Source: Acidobacteriota bacterium (lineage in GTDB: Bacteria; Acidobacteriota; Blastocatellia; Pyrinomonadales; Pyrinomonadaceae). Taken from it: a stretch of DNA of 64,000 nucleotides. Below, in pieces: positions 10,201-18,645 of this stretch; positions within the stretch are counted from its first letter, which is position 1, and every line of letters begins with the position of its first letter. The DNA lies in contig JAEWFC010000010.1 of the NCBI GenBank assembly GCA_023389035.1, positions 62,001 to 126,000 on the forward strand, given 5' to 3'. Under the pieces are notes generated by a model. The model saw only the letters and a list, made by a program, of their open reading frames with translations, did not search any database and had not been told where the DNA came from. Position numbers and translations under genes: made by a program.

Positions 10201-10562
10201 CTGACTTCAACATCAGCCACCGTTACAAATTCGGCCGCGACAACCGCTTCACGTTGGAGCCGTTCGTCGACATCCGCAACATCTTCAATGAAGACAACGA
10301 ACTGACCCGCCAGATGGCGATCAGCACCGTTAACTTCAATGCTGCGGTTCTTCGTCAGTACGGCTGTACGACCTGCGGTCTCGCTACTGAACCGGGCGGT
10401 ATTCAGGAAGCTGCTGTATTCCAGACCATTTTCAATGGCTCCGGTATCAGCCAGTTTGTTGACAACGCACTTGCAGCTGGCAACCTGCAGAACACGTACA
10501 ACGTGCCGAATGGTTACCAGGCACCCCGAACCGTTAGGTTCGGTGCTCGATTCTTCTTCTAA
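7299..10562 (+). CDS. TonB-dependent receptor, Oar-like, with carboxypeptidase-regulatory-like domain
   Basis: A 1087-residue outer-membrane protein. An N-terminal signal peptide (about residues 1-26, ending AAAFG) is followed by an Ig-like carboxypeptidase-regulatory domain (about 30-115), a plug-like region (about 120-230, FVIDGQEVTNF, EVQIKSTGFDAEYGG) and a long beta-barrel ending in phenylalanines (RFGARFFF), the usual outer-membrane insertion signature. Such Oar-like receptors are abundant in acidobacteria; substrates (oligosaccharides, peptides or proteins) are mostly unknown. Codon use differs from neighbours (many CGT, GGT, AAC, TTC), suggesting high expression. It has its own leader and terminator. 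Confidence 0.88.
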   Translation: MNKNFKFLSAVLAFVFCFSAAAFGQGTTGTIEGTVTDANGAVVPNATVTVTSVGTTAGFNRTVTANDSGFYSVPRIPVGTYRVTASATNFAERGVDVTVVLDRTATANVSLGVGGVVGVVDVTADNTVQIDATSTTIDTSITKQVIEALPKGTTFGSLLKIAPNVRPEALGGGFQVDGASGSENVFVIDGQEVTNFRTGVLTPNSNLPFELLQEVQIKSTGFDAEYGGATGGVVNVVTIGGNNAFRGNFGVSFEPGRLQGTPRPILNRWGTGAGQFEQFQPARDGGTNWFPVASISGPIVKDRLWFSAIYAPQIQETSRTIAYYTSSNPNTRSVNDVLTYNTNVRTEQAFFRLDAQPHSTLRLFGTFLWNPIIQEGVIPGLSAGLAALPAPVNFGGSIGALGGVDLASRQGGRQNSNTVNTQATWTPTSNTVFNFRFGRTFLNEKLNSYFLPAVTRFFCRNAGAASVPGSGCVGGFNSVANNNVVNLDVSTRTTFDADVAFVGINAGGRHNLKFGYQWNRLFNSVDRGHQGLGVVILDYTVPISSQTGQTPTGSTAANPSGFCGTAAPGDPCNWGSGWMQRFGTFGEASSVNQAFFLQDSWQIGRRLTLNLGVRFENEEVPSFGSGTSISFGWGDKIAPRLGAAFDLTGDGKTKLFASYGWFYDRFKYELPRGSFGGDFYRNDYFEILPSRGTAYQNYTFSNIIGGATDPIGGLCPGPNAPIWPGGWSICQFDFRIATNSQGANIFETGGVDPDILAARQSEYTFGLERELSRNFVLSARYTHKQLDRTVEDVGVVNSQGSEAYIIGNPGLGLVCEVSQDSGLPCTKAVRDYDAVEVRVDRRATNYFFNASYTWSRLYGNYSGLASSDEAGRNSPNVNRYFDLPPLGWTADGVPDNGRLATDRPHVFKAYGGYSWNWFGNSANRTTLSAFTTLQSGTPLTTIYNLYSLGTTILYGRGDAGRTEMFTETDFNISHRYKFGRDNRFTLEPFVDIRNIFNEDNELTRQMAISTVNFNAAVLRQYGCTTCGLATEPGGIQEAAVFQTIFNGSGISQFVDNALAAGNLQNTYNVPNGYQAPRTVRFGARFFF

Positions 10563-10584
10563 TCTTTAACTAGAATAGAACTTC

Positions 10585-10618
10585 GGGCCTGTCCTTCGGG
10601 ACAGGCCCTTTTTTGTTT
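10585..10618 (+). terminator. Strong intrinsic terminator after TonB receptor
   Basis: A perfect 10-bp stem, GGGCCTGTCC (10585-10594) and GGACAGGCCC (10599-10608), is closed by a TTCG tetraloop and followed by TTTTTTG. Confidence 0.95.
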
Positions 10619-10654
10619 TCTGGATCCTTGCGGACGGGCGATAGTGCGGCGTGC

Positions 10655-12295
10655 TTACGCAGCGGAAGTGAACACTCTAAAGTCGATCTCCGGAAAGATA
10701 TTATCGCGGCGCTCGATCTCCGCCAGTAGTTCGATCTCGGTTTCCGATGGATCGGCTCGGGCTATAAACTTATCCACCATCTTCGAAAGCAGATCGAACC
10801 GGTGTATATGCGAGCGGAATCTGCGAGCGGAATATTCGACCGTGGTGCCCTGGTAGATCTGAAAGGCCCAATCGGAGGATTGAGCAAGCAGCAGCTCTCG
10901 GGACATCTGATTCGCGACACGCTCGATCAATTCCCGGAGATCGCCTTCCGATCCGTCGGACTCAACCCGGCCTGCATACTCTGTCATCCGCCGCTCGGCG
11001 TCGTGCTGATACGGATACATCCAGGAATTGCCTTCATTCAGCCACACTTTGTAGTAACCCGCCTCACCCCAGCTCGAGGCGCTCGGCTGCTGCACCTGGA
11101 TCGGCAGTCCGCTGTCTAGGAAATCGCCGGGCGTGACGGCCGCGATATCGTTCTGGTCCCAATGCAATTTCCTGAAAAAGAAATCGATGAACTGCGGCCC
11201 TTCGAACCACCAGTGCCCGAATAGCTCCGCATCGTACGGTGAGACCACAAGCGGCGGATGCCCTTCGAAAGTATCACGTAAAACCTTCGCCTGTTTGATC
11301 CGTTCACCGATGAAATGTGCTGCATTCTCCGCGGCCTTTTCGCGTGCTATCGACGGCCGGTATGCTTTCTTGTTCAGCTGCGGCACGTTCTTGCCGGTAA
11401 TGCGGTGATATTTTAAACCGAGGTGTCGACGCATGCCGTCCGCGTGAAGATGGGGTTTGAGATACTCGAGCGGAGCATCGAATCCGATATCACGATAAAA
11501 CTCGCGGTACACATCATTTCCGGGATATCCGATCTCTGCCGACCATACCTGCTGACTGGTCTCAACATCGCGGGCAAATGTCGCCACGCCGTTCGGGCAG
11601 ACAACTGGAGCGTGCACACCAAATCGCGGCCGCGGATCGCCATACAAGATCGCGTGGGTATCTGAAATGAAATACTCCAGCCCGTGCCGTTTCAGCAGGT
11701 CTTCAAGGCCCGGCTCATAAGCACATTCTGCAAGCCAGATACCGCGAGGCTGCCGCTGAAAATGCTTTTTATAGTTCGCAACAGCTATCTCGACCTGTGC
11801 GTTGCGGGCCTCATCGGTTGATATCAGCGGCAGAAAGCCGTGCGTCGCACAACAGGTGATCAACTCGACAACGCCCTCGTTCTGAAGCTCGCGAAAGGCG
11901 TTGATCAGGTTCTTCTCATAGCGTACATTCCACAGGTCGAGCGACGCCGAAAGATTCGCGACATACATCTTGGCCGCGTCAGCAAAATCCGGGGCTTCTC
12001 GCACCGTGCGGTCCAATTCCTTCTTCGCAAGCTCGATAAGATTTTCAAGATGACGTGTGTATCGTTCCTGCAGCAGCGGATCAGCCAGCATCTCGCAAAG
12101 CGGCGGCGAAACGTTCATCGCCAACCGCGGCTTTGCACCGGCCTCGTGCAGATTTTGAAAGATAAAGATGAGCGGAAGATAGACCTCTGTGATCGCCTCA
12201 AAGAGCCAGTCTTCCTCTAGGAACTCGGGATATTCCGGATGCCTAACGAACGGCAGGTGTGCATGTAGGATCAGGCTGAAATATCCTGTCGGCAT
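10655..12295 (-). CDS. Glycoside hydrolase family 57, probable 1,4-alpha-glucan branching enzyme
   Basis: A 546-residue enzyme with GH57 hallmarks: the N-terminal HAHLPFVRHPE motif, the likely nucleophile E190 in WLAECAYEPG and the likely acid/base D355 in SPYDAELFGHWW, followed by a C-terminal helical DUF1957-type domain. Enzymes of this length and motif set are mostly glycogen branching enzymes rather than amylopullulanases. It lies 22 bp after the DUF4912 gene on the same strand, a pairing I associate with acidobacteria, suggesting joint roles in alpha-glucan metabolism. Substrate assignment is inference. Confidence 0.85.
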   Translation of the reverse strand: MPTGYFSLILHAHLPFVRHPEYPEFLEEDWLFEAITEVYLPLIFIFQNLHEAGAKPRLAMNVSPPLCEMLADPLLQERYTRHLENLIELAKKELDRTVREAPDFADAAKMYVANLSASLDLWNVRYEKNLINAFRELQNEGVVELITCCATHGFLPLISTDEARNAQVEIAVANYKKHFQRQPRGIWLAECAYEPGLEDLLKRHGLEYFISDTHAILYGDPRPRFGVHAPVVCPNGVATFARDVETSQQVWSAEIGYPGNDVYREFYRDIGFDAPLEYLKPHLHADGMRRHLGLKYHRITGKNVPQLNKKAYRPSIAREKAAENAAHFIGERIKQAKVLRDTFEGHPPLVVSPYDAELFGHWWFEGPQFIDFFFRKLHWDQNDIAAVTPGDFLDSGLPIQVQQPSASSWGEAGYYKVWLNEGNSWMYPYQHDAERRMTEYAGRVESDGSEGDLRELIERVANQMSRELLLAQSSDWAFQIYQGTTVEYSARRFRSHIHRFDLLSKMVDKFIARADPSETEIELLAEIERRDNIFPEIDFRVFTSAA

Positions 12296-12317
12296 ACGTT
12301 AGGCCATCAGCGAATTG

Positions 12318-13343
12318 CTACCGAATGCTGTGTGATGAGATGGGCTGATATTTATCAGGGAATCGCGAGCGAGTTCGAACACGCTTTGGAAAGTGAACCA
12401 GGCTTGCCCCAAATACCGCCGGGCCGCTGTCTTCAAACTCCTCGATCGTCTCGTCTTCGGCAATGTCAAAATGCGATCTGAGGACCGAAACCGCCGTTTC
12501 GCGGTTCAACCGGTCCGCCGCACTCTGGAGCATAGCGAACACTTCCTCGCTAACCCGAAAGCGCAGGTCCTCAAGCGTCGCTCCCGCCGCAAGCAGTATT
12601 AGTGCATACCGGATGTCATCTGCGTCCATCCCGATAAATTCGGAGTCGGGCTTGTCGGTAAGTTCAGAGATCGCTGCGTAGGTTGCCGATGCTGAGTTGT
12701 CCGCATCATCACCTGCGATCGCGACATCGAAAGCATCCTGCTTAAATCCGGCAACGTCCAGCACCTGGGCAAATTTATCCGAGCCGATGCGCCAATCGGC
12801 ATCCGAGGCCGAACGCTTGCTCGGTGCCCGCCGCGGCGTCGTTACCGAATTCGAGTAAAGTGCACGGAAATACGGCCGGTTCGGGGCGTAGAATCCGATC
12901 TCGGCACGATACGTCGAACCCGGTTCGACACTGAACCACCAATTGCCCTCAGCGTCGATGGCATGTATCTGCTCGGTTCCGCGAGTCTCATTCACGAGTT
13001 TAGCGATCAGCATATAGCTTCCGGTATTCGAACCGAATGCACGATGGAGTATCTGAAACGGATTATTTTTTAGCGACCAATAAAGGTAAACACGATTCGG
13101 CGTCTGCATTTGCAGCCGCGCACGGTTTTCTCGTGGAAGTTCCGGCAGTTTTGGGTAAGCCAATTCGCGGAAGACCGGCGACATCTGAGCTTCGCCGCTT
13201 TCCATCGGTTCCGCGTCTTCGTCTATTGCGGCGCTGATCCGTTCGGCGATACGCTCGACGTCGTCGTCGGATCGGATGGTCTCACCCGACGACACCGTCG
13301 GCAAGTCAGCTTCGAGGCCTAATGATTTCTCGCTTTCGCCCAT
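12318..13343 (-). CDS. DUF4912 domain protein
   Basis: A 341-residue protein. The DUF4912 core is at about residues 75-170 (RVYLYWSLKNN, then IDAEGNWWFSVEPGSTYRAEIGFY), a beta-rich fold seen next to glycan-metabolism genes. The N-terminus is acidic and low complexity, and the C-terminal third has helical segments of unknown role. No signal peptide is visible. The ATG at 13343 sits two bases beyond a terminator T-run on the same strand and lacks a visible Shine-Dalgarno sequence, so its expression control is odd. Co-orientation with the GH57 gene suggests a shared operon. Confidence 0.7.
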   Translation of the reverse strand: MGESEKSLGLEADLPTVSSGETIRSDDDVERIAERISAAIDEDAEPMESGEAQMSPVFRELAYPKLPELPRENRARLQMQTPNRVYLYWSLKNNPFQILHRAFGSNTGSYMLIAKLVNETRGTEQIHAIDAEGNWWFSVEPGSTYRAEIGFYAPNRPYFRALYSNSVTTPRRAPSKRSASDADWRIGSDKFAQVLDVAGFKQDAFDVAIAGDDADNSASATYAAISELTDKPDSEFIGMDADDIRYALILLAAGATLEDLRFRVSEEVFAMLQSAADRLNRETAVSVLRSHFDIAEDETIEEFEDSGPAVFGASLVHFPKRVRTRSRFPDKYQPISSHSIR

Positions 13344-13345
13344 AC

Positions 13346-13387
13346 AAAAACCGCAAATTCCCTTAAATACAAAAGGAAATTATGCGG
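13346..13387 (-). terminator. Intrinsic terminator between DUF3108 and DUF4912 genes
   Basis: On the minus strand CCGCA/TGCGG arms (13383-13387 and 13351-13355) continue through AATT and AAGG/CCTT pairs with small interruptions. A run of five T residues follows (13350-13346), directly before the ATG of the DUF4912 gene. Confidence 0.7.
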
Positions 13388-13426
13388 TGTTTGGGGTGAA
13401 GTTACAAGCTGAAGGCCCAGATGGCT

Positions 13427-14233
13427 TTACTTGGAAGCCGTAACCGCCGTGTTCGACATTGATTTAAGCTTGATCTCAAGCTTCCCGAACGACGCCTTTA
13501 CCTGCGAACGGACGGGAATGCGTCTTGCATCCTCGGTTATCCATATGATCATCGATCCCTCGCGCTCGATCATACGGCCGTCCCCGAAAATCTCAGGTTC
13601 GATCTTGAAACACCAGACACGTCCTATCTCGGTCTTTAGCCGTTCGCGTCCCGTCACCCGCACCGGAACCTTATAAACCAGGCCGGAATCGCTGACGGTA
13701 ACGTCAAATGTCTTGCCTACGGCAAGCGGCAAGGTCCGTAGATTGTATATGCCGGAGACCAGATCATGCGTCTCGCCGCTGAGGTCCGAGGCGATCATTC
13801 GTGGAGCGCGCATCGGTTCTTTCGGGTCGGTCTCGGTGTATGTTACACGACGATCGCTGTAGTCAAAGACCGCCTCGCTGTTGCGAATGCGTTCCTTTTG
13901 CACGTCGTGCTTTGTCGTTTTGAGTGCTCTAAGGTCGTTCGCCGCGATCGTCGAATCTATCTTCTGTAAAAAGCTGTAGCGGAAAAGTTTGAGCAGCGTT
14001 CCCTTTGAGCGTGCCTCCGCACTTACAAGATATGCACCGTCCGGTCCACCGTTCCCTACTGTAAAGGTGAGTTCAGCGACCGATATCCCTTGTATTACCT
14101 TGCTTATCTTCCCTTCGTACGTTAGCGTTTCGCCGATCGCGAACGGGACCTGTGTGCTTTGAGCAGAGATCGCAGACGAAGTAAGAACGAAGCAAATTAA
14201 GGTACCGAGGATACGGGAGACAGAACGTTTCAT
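13427..14233 (-). CDS. DUF3108 domain secreted protein
   Basis: A 268-residue protein with a signal peptide (hydrophobic residues about 8-24, cleavage after SAQS-like site). The mature part begins PFAIGETLTYEGK, the typical opening of DUF3108 proteins, which are periplasmic or outer-membrane associated beta-rich proteins of unknown function. It overlaps the upstream methyltransferase gene by 4 bp, so translation is probably coupled. Confidence 0.75.
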   Translation of the reverse strand: MKRSVSRILGTLICFVLTSSAISAQSTQVPFAIGETLTYEGKISKVIQGISVAELTFTVGNGGPDGAYLVSAEARSKGTLLKLFRYSFLQKIDSTIAANDLRALKTTKHDVQKERIRNSEAVFDYSDRRVTYTETDPKEPMRAPRMIASDLSGETHDLVSGIYNLRTLPLAVGKTFDVTVSDSGLVYKVPVRVTGRERLKTEIGRVWCFKIEPEIFGDGRMIEREGSMIIWITEDARRIPVRSQVKASFGKLEIKLKSMSNTAVTASK

Positions 14234-14781
14234 AAGTTAAATAAGTAGATCTTAACCCAGAGAAGGGCGACGATCACCACAAAACCGATCGCCGCGTTGT
14301 ATTCCCTATGCTTTAAGTATAACTGAAAATCGAAACGCCGGTCCTGCTTTTTCCACGGCGTAGTTCGAGGTATGAAAAGCGGAACAGCTTCGGCATACTC
14401 CCGAAATTCTTCCTTCAGATACGACTCAAGCTCTTCTGCTTCGACGTTCATCACAGGCAAATAGATGCTCAGATAAAACAGTGCCGCGAGCACCGCGAGC
14501 CACCACACGCCGGCCGCTATGCTGAATCCGACAGCCATGATAAACGTGCCGAGGTACAGCGGGTTTCGTGTGTAAGCGTACGGCCCGCTCGTATCGAGAG
14601 CGGCAACCTTGCGTATATGCCCGCAAGCCCACGCCCTCAAGGCAAGGCCGACCGCTGCGATCGCAGTGCCAATAGCAAGCGTAGTAGGAGTTGGGCGTGC
14701 GAACACGACGAATAGCGCTGCGAATAAGAACCCAGCGAAAACGCGGTACCGCTGCAGGAATTTCTTGGTTCTCGTCTTCAT
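14230..14781 (-). CDS. Isoprenylcysteine carboxyl methyltransferase (ICMT)-like membrane methyltransferase
   Basis: A 183-residue integral membrane protein with about four to five hydrophobic segments and the ICMT/PEMT signature around GPYAYTRNPLYLGTFIM, which in this superfamily contributes to S-adenosylmethionine binding. A conserved acidic NVEAEELE segment follows. The ATG at 14781 lies 11 bp after the GT9 stop; an upstream in-frame extension overlapping the GT9 gene is rejected because it is Arg-rich and out of character. Bacterial members methylate lipids or other small molecules; the substrate is unknown. Confidence 0.75.
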   Translation of the reverse strand: MKTRTKKFLQRYRVFAGFLFAALFVVFARPTPTTLAIGTAIAAVGLALRAWACGHIRKVAALDTSGPYAYTRNPLYLGTFIMAVGFSIAAGVWWLAVLAALFYLSIYLPVMNVEAEELESYLKEEFREYAEAVPLFIPRTTPWKKQDRRFDFQLYLKHREYNAAIGFVVIVALLWVKIYLFNL

Positions 14782-14792
14782 CCGATATTCGA

Positions 14793-15854
14793 TCAGAAAG
14801 CCGGTAGGATCGCCGGACACTGCGCCCCGACCTGAAGCCGCCGGCCAACAGCCTCTACGACGCGCTCGACATCGATATCCATACAGATCCAATTGGAGCA
14901 CGTCCTCCGGTGGCAGTCGACGCGGCAGGTGATGTCCAACCTTTCGACGCAAATGTCATTTGCAAAAATACTGCCGTTTCTCCACCATTCTGTCGGGCCG
15001 AATATCCCGACGATGGGTGTCTCAGCGGCCATCGCTAAATGGGTCGGCCCCGTGTCACCTCCGACATAAACGGCAGCTCTTTTTGCCAACTCGTAAAATC
15101 CCTTCAGCGTTGGCTCAGCCGCGATCGCCTTTCCGGACGCACTCGCAGCTAGAGCAGCACTCGCGATCTCTTTTTCCTTCGGTCCCGTAACGATCACAGG
15201 TACTAAACCGAACTCTGCCCAGATACGATCCGCGAGCTTCCCGAACTTCTCTGCATGCCATAGCTTCGTGACCCAGCCGCCTGCCGGATTGAGCAAGGCA
15301 AATCGACCGCCGGCTGATCTGGCGATCTGCTCCCCCTCAAGCCGATGCTCGGCGTCTGTGAATATCGGGAATGCGATCTCAGAACCTCCAGCGAGGCCCA
15401 ATGCCGCTGACACCAGGGAAAGATTCTTGCGGATCACATGCGTTCGCGGCGGAATAGCGACCGTATCGGTAAGGAAGAACCGGCTGGCCGGCTCACGCAG
15501 ATCTTTCTTCGCAAAACCCCAACGTTTCGGTCCCCCCGACAGTTTAGCGATCACGGCAGACTTCAACAGGCCCTGCATGTCGATCGCCACATCTACATCC
15601 AACCGCCTCAGCGGGCCAAGTTGGCGGCGGATCTCCGGGATCATTTCATCGATCACGCTTCCCTCACGCATCGCTCGGGTATCAACCTCCACCAGGCTGT
15701 CGATCAGCCGGTTGCCGCGAAGTATCTCAGCCGACCGACGCTCCGCGACCCAGGTGATCTGCATCTCCGGAAATTCACGCTTTGCCGCAGCAAGAGCCGG
15801 CAGAGCATGCACGATATCGCCGATCGCACCGAGTTTTACGAAGAGTGCCCGCAC
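14793..15854 (-). CDS. Glycosyltransferase family 9 (lipopolysaccharide heptosyltransferase-like)
   Basis: A 353-residue GT-B enzyme. The N-terminal MRALFVKLGAIGDIVHALPAL block is diagnostic of WaaC/WaaF heptosyltransferases, and the C-terminal domain has GGDTGPTHLAMAAETPIVGIFGPT, the nucleotide-sugar site. It probably adds heptose to the lipid A-Kdo inner core at the cytoplasmic face of the inner membrane. It is the first gene of a minus-strand unit with the methyltransferase and DUF3108 genes. The exact acceptor (first or second heptose) cannot be decided. Confidence 0.85.
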   Translation of the reverse strand: MRALFVKLGAIGDIVHALPALAAAKREFPEMQITWVAERRSAEILRGNRLIDSLVEVDTRAMREGSVIDEMIPEIRRQLGPLRRLDVDVAIDMQGLLKSAVIAKLSGGPKRWGFAKKDLREPASRFFLTDTVAIPPRTHVIRKNLSLVSAALGLAGGSEIAFPIFTDAEHRLEGEQIARSAGGRFALLNPAGGWVTKLWHAEKFGKLADRIWAEFGLVPVIVTGPKEKEIASAALAASASGKAIAAEPTLKGFYELAKRAAVYVGGDTGPTHLAMAAETPIVGIFGPTEWWRNGSIFANDICVERLDITCRVDCHRRTCSNWICMDIDVERVVEAVGRRLQVGAQCPAILPAF

Positions 15855-16015
15855 GTTGCAATCTTAAGTCGCCGATGCTGATTTGCTCAAACTCGTGATT
15901 CGTTTTTGACGCCCTGAACTGAGTATTCGAGCGATAGCAAAATGTAGTGGAAATTTTGAAATCCAATAGGTTATCCTAATAGCTGGGCAACCTTCGCCCA
16001 CCTCGCCCGATTTCT

Positions 16016-16948
16016 ATGATCAAGGCCGAACGCAAACCGCACGAGCTACGCCCTGCATTGGTGTTTCTGGGTGGCGAACTGATCGCCGTCCCGATACCGC
16101 TGGACCGTGAAGAGGTACTTTTGGGCCGGGCTCTCGAGGCGGATGTCAGGATCAACGATTCAAAAGTTTCGCGGCGTCACGCAAAGATCACCACCAAGAC
16201 CGATCCTGAGACAGGCCTCTCGGTTTACGAACTCACTGATTTCGGCACTCGAAACGGCACCCGTCTGAACGGCCACAAGATCAAGAGCCACCTTCTCACC
16301 AATGGCGACAAGATCCAGGTCGGCGACCATATTTTGCGGTTCGATCTGTTGGACGAGCTCGACCAGGAATATCAGAAACAGATCCATCGGCTGATCTCTC
16401 ACGACGATCTGACCGGGCTGCTGTCGAGCCGATCTTTCTTCTCCGAATTGAAACGTGAGGCCGCACGCGGTAAGGCCGAATCCCGTTCGATATGCGTTCT
16501 GATGATGGATGTCGACCATTTCAAGAATGTGAACGACACCTACGGCCACCTAACCGGCAGCAAAACGCTCGAAGAGATCGGGCAATGCATAATCGGTATT
16601 ATGCGAAGCGGCGACGCCGCGGCGCGGTTTGGCGGCGAGGAATTCGCGGCTTTTCTGTTGGACGCCGAGATGGGCCAGGCTCTTGTCGCCGCCGAGCGCA
16701 TCCGCTCCACAATCGAGCACCACAAATTCAGTGTGATCCGGCAGGGCAAGCCCTCTGACTCGCATCGCGTGACTATTAGTATCGGCGTTGCGTCGTTCCC
16801 TGAGGACTCGACCGACCCGATCGAACTGGTGGAAATGGCCGATTCCGCTCTCTATCGGGCCAAACGCGAAGGCCGTAATCGCGTTTGTGCCTACAACGAG
16901 CTGTCTCCCGACGACATAAAAGCCCCTCTGCCCGCCAGAAAAGATTAG
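16016..16948 (+). CDS. Diguanylate cyclase with N-terminal FHA domain
   Basis: A 310-residue cytoplasmic protein. The FHA domain is at about residues 25-110 (LLGRALEADVRI, KVSRRHA, FGTRNGT), a phosphothreonine-binding fold. The GGDEF domain is at about 130-300 with active-site GGEEF at 206-210 and an inhibitory-site RxxD (RSGD, 197-200) exactly five residues upstream, so feedback inhibition by c-di-GMP is expected. It could couple Ser/Thr kinase signalling to c-di-GMP. It is upstream of the pilus-like genes and co-oriented, which may hint at surface motility control. Confidence 0.9.
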   Translation: MIKAERKPHELRPALVFLGGELIAVPIPLDREEVLLGRALEADVRINDSKVSRRHAKITTKTDPETGLSVYELTDFGTRNGTRLNGHKIKSHLLTNGDKIQVGDHILRFDLLDELDQEYQKQIHRLISHDDLTGLLSSRSFFSELKREAARGKAESRSICVLMMDVDHFKNVNDTYGHLTGSKTLEEIGQCIIGIMRSGDAAARFGGEEFAAFLLDAEMGQALVAAERIRSTIEHHKFSVIRQGKPSDSHRVTISIGVASFPEDSTDPIELVEMADSALYRAKREGRNRVCAYNELSPDDIKAPLPARKD

Positions 16949-17057
16949 TTTTTTGCAACCTTTCCCCGTCTATATCGTGTGAGACTTCGGCATTTTTTCG
17001 TGTTAAACTTTCGTACGTCGGTGACGAAAGCAGCCTTATTAGCATCAAAATCTCGAA

Positions 17058-17681
17058 GTGATCACTAAACTTAATCTCGCCACGCATCCATTCCGAAACC
17101 GGACGACGCCCTATATTTTGTCGGCTCTTTTGCTGTTTATCGCGGCGGTCGGCGGCATTTTGTGTCTGGCCCAGCTTCGCAGCAACGCGATAGATAAAGA
17201 GATCGTCGATAAACAGCGTGCAGAGTTTGAGCAAGACGTCGCTCGCTTTCGCGGAGAGGGCGAAAAAGTACAGCAGCAGCTCTCGCCCGAGCAGCGAAAC
17301 CTACTGACCGCCGCACATAAGCTCGTCGCGAATAAGAATTTCGGCTGGTCGCGGCTTTTCGCTGATCTTGAGGGCGTTATGCCCGGCAGCGTCAGTGCTT
17401 CGCGTATCGCCGTGCAGAACGTCTATCGCGACGGCGACCGCGTCAAGGCCGAGCTGGATTTCGGCGTCCTCAGCCGTGACTATCAAGCGGTAATGGCGAT
17501 GATCGGTACGATGAACAATTCCGGGCTCTTTCAGGCCGAGCTCCGCGGCCAGAGCCTCCAGCAGAACGAACGTATCACCTACACCGAATACACGCTCCGT
17601 CTGATCTATACGACGCCCTACGGCGTTGCTGCGGCAAGCGCCCCGGATGTCGCCCTGAACCAAACGGAGGCGGCGCAATGA
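17058..17681 (+). CDS. PilN-like type IV pilus assembly protein
   Basis: A 207-residue protein starting with GTG. It has the short cytoplasmic start INLATHPFRNR-like segment typical of PilN, a single transmembrane helix (about residues 17-38), a coiled-coil-prone stretch (about 45-85) and a periplasmic ferredoxin-like domain. In type IV pili PilN binds PilM and pairs with PilO. No pilM gene precedes it here. It overlaps the pilO-like gene by 4 bp. Confidence 0.75.
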   Translation: MITKLNLATHPFRNRTTPYILSALLLFIAAVGGILCLAQLRSNAIDKEIVDKQRAEFEQDVARFRGEGEKVQQQLSPEQRNLLTAAHKLVANKNFGWSRLFADLEGVMPGSVSASRIAVQNVYRDGDRVKAELDFGVLSRDYQAVMAMIGTMNNSGLFQAELRGQSLQQNERITYTEYTLRLIYTTPYGVAAASAPDVALNQTEAAQ

Positions 17682-18634
17682 ACGAAAAAAAGATAAACGG
17701 TGAAGAGATCCCGCCGACCGAACCGCAGATGTCCGTAAACGATTTCGGGCTGTCGAAAGATGATGCCGTCGTCGTCGAAGAGCCGGATCGAACCGTCGTC
17801 GTCACCAATGACGAGACGATCATCATCGACAAGGACCGCAGCATCGACGCTCCGCCGGCCAATCGCCCGCGAAAGGTCTATCACGGAATGTGGGGCATGA
17901 CCGAGATCGCCGCATTCGGCGTATCACTGATCACCGTCCTCGGCATCATTGCGTTATATCTCTTTTACGTCGCCCCGTCTAACCGCTTGCTCGAAGAGGC
18001 AAAGGCCGACCGCGACCGGCTCGAACGCGAGCGGGCTGATGCACAGTCAAAATTCGGGGGCATCACCAATACTCAGGAACGCGTCGCACAGCTGATCAAT
18101 AGCGTCGATGATTTTGAGACCCGCTATCTGCCGCTTCCGCAGAACGGCCGCACGGCACTTTATCAGCGTATCAATAGCCTTATCGTCGGCTACGGCCTGA
18201 CGAATACGAGCGGCCCCGATTTCGCGCCGTTGGAAATGACTAACGAATCTAATGGCGAAAATTCGCAGGAGTCCGGCAGGGCCAGATTCCAGAGCCTGTT
18301 TCCTGGTGTTTACGCCTCGATGACCGTCGAAGGGTCTTATCAAAACATTCGCCGTTTCATCAGGGACATCGAAACAGGGAATGAATTTGTCTTGATCAGT
18401 TCGGTCGAATTAGAGCCGTCCGAGAATCAGCAGCGACGCCGTACCGAAACTCAGCAAACGAACGACCCCGTTGCTGAGATCGCACCCGGATTCCCTGCGT
18501 CATCCGTACAACAAAGCGAGATTCGCCGCCCGCAGGGCCGAACGCTGGGTGACGTTGTAAGTCTCAGGCTTGAAATGGCTGCATATTTCCGCCGAATGGC
18601 GCCGCTGGCCGACGTACCGACACAGGCAAACTAG
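17678..18634 (+). CDS. PilO-like type IV pilus assembly protein
   Basis: A 318-residue protein with an extended acidic cytoplasmic N-terminus (about 75 residues), one transmembrane helix (about residues 75-100), a coiled coil rich in Arg, Glu and Asp, and a periplasmic domain. Overall plan and position right after pilN support a PilO role in the inner-membrane alignment complex. The long N-terminus and the Gln/Arg-rich loop near residues 245-290 are unusual compared with typical PilO of about 200 residues. Confidence 0.65.
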   Translation: MNEKKINGEEIPPTEPQMSVNDFGLSKDDAVVVEEPDRTVVVTNDETIIIDKDRSIDAPPANRPRKVYHGMWGMTEIAAFGVSLITVLGIIALYLFYVAPSNRLLEEAKADRDRLERERADAQSKFGGITNTQERVAQLINSVDDFETRYLPLPQNGRTALYQRINSLIVGYGLTNTSGPDFAPLEMTNESNGENSQESGRARFQSLFPGVYASMTVEGSYQNIRRFIRDIETGNEFVLISSVELEPSENQQRRRTETQQTNDPVAEIAPGFPASSVQQSEIRRPQGRTLGDVVSLRLEMAAYFRRMAPLADVPTQAN

Positions 18635-18645
18635 TTTTTATCGAA

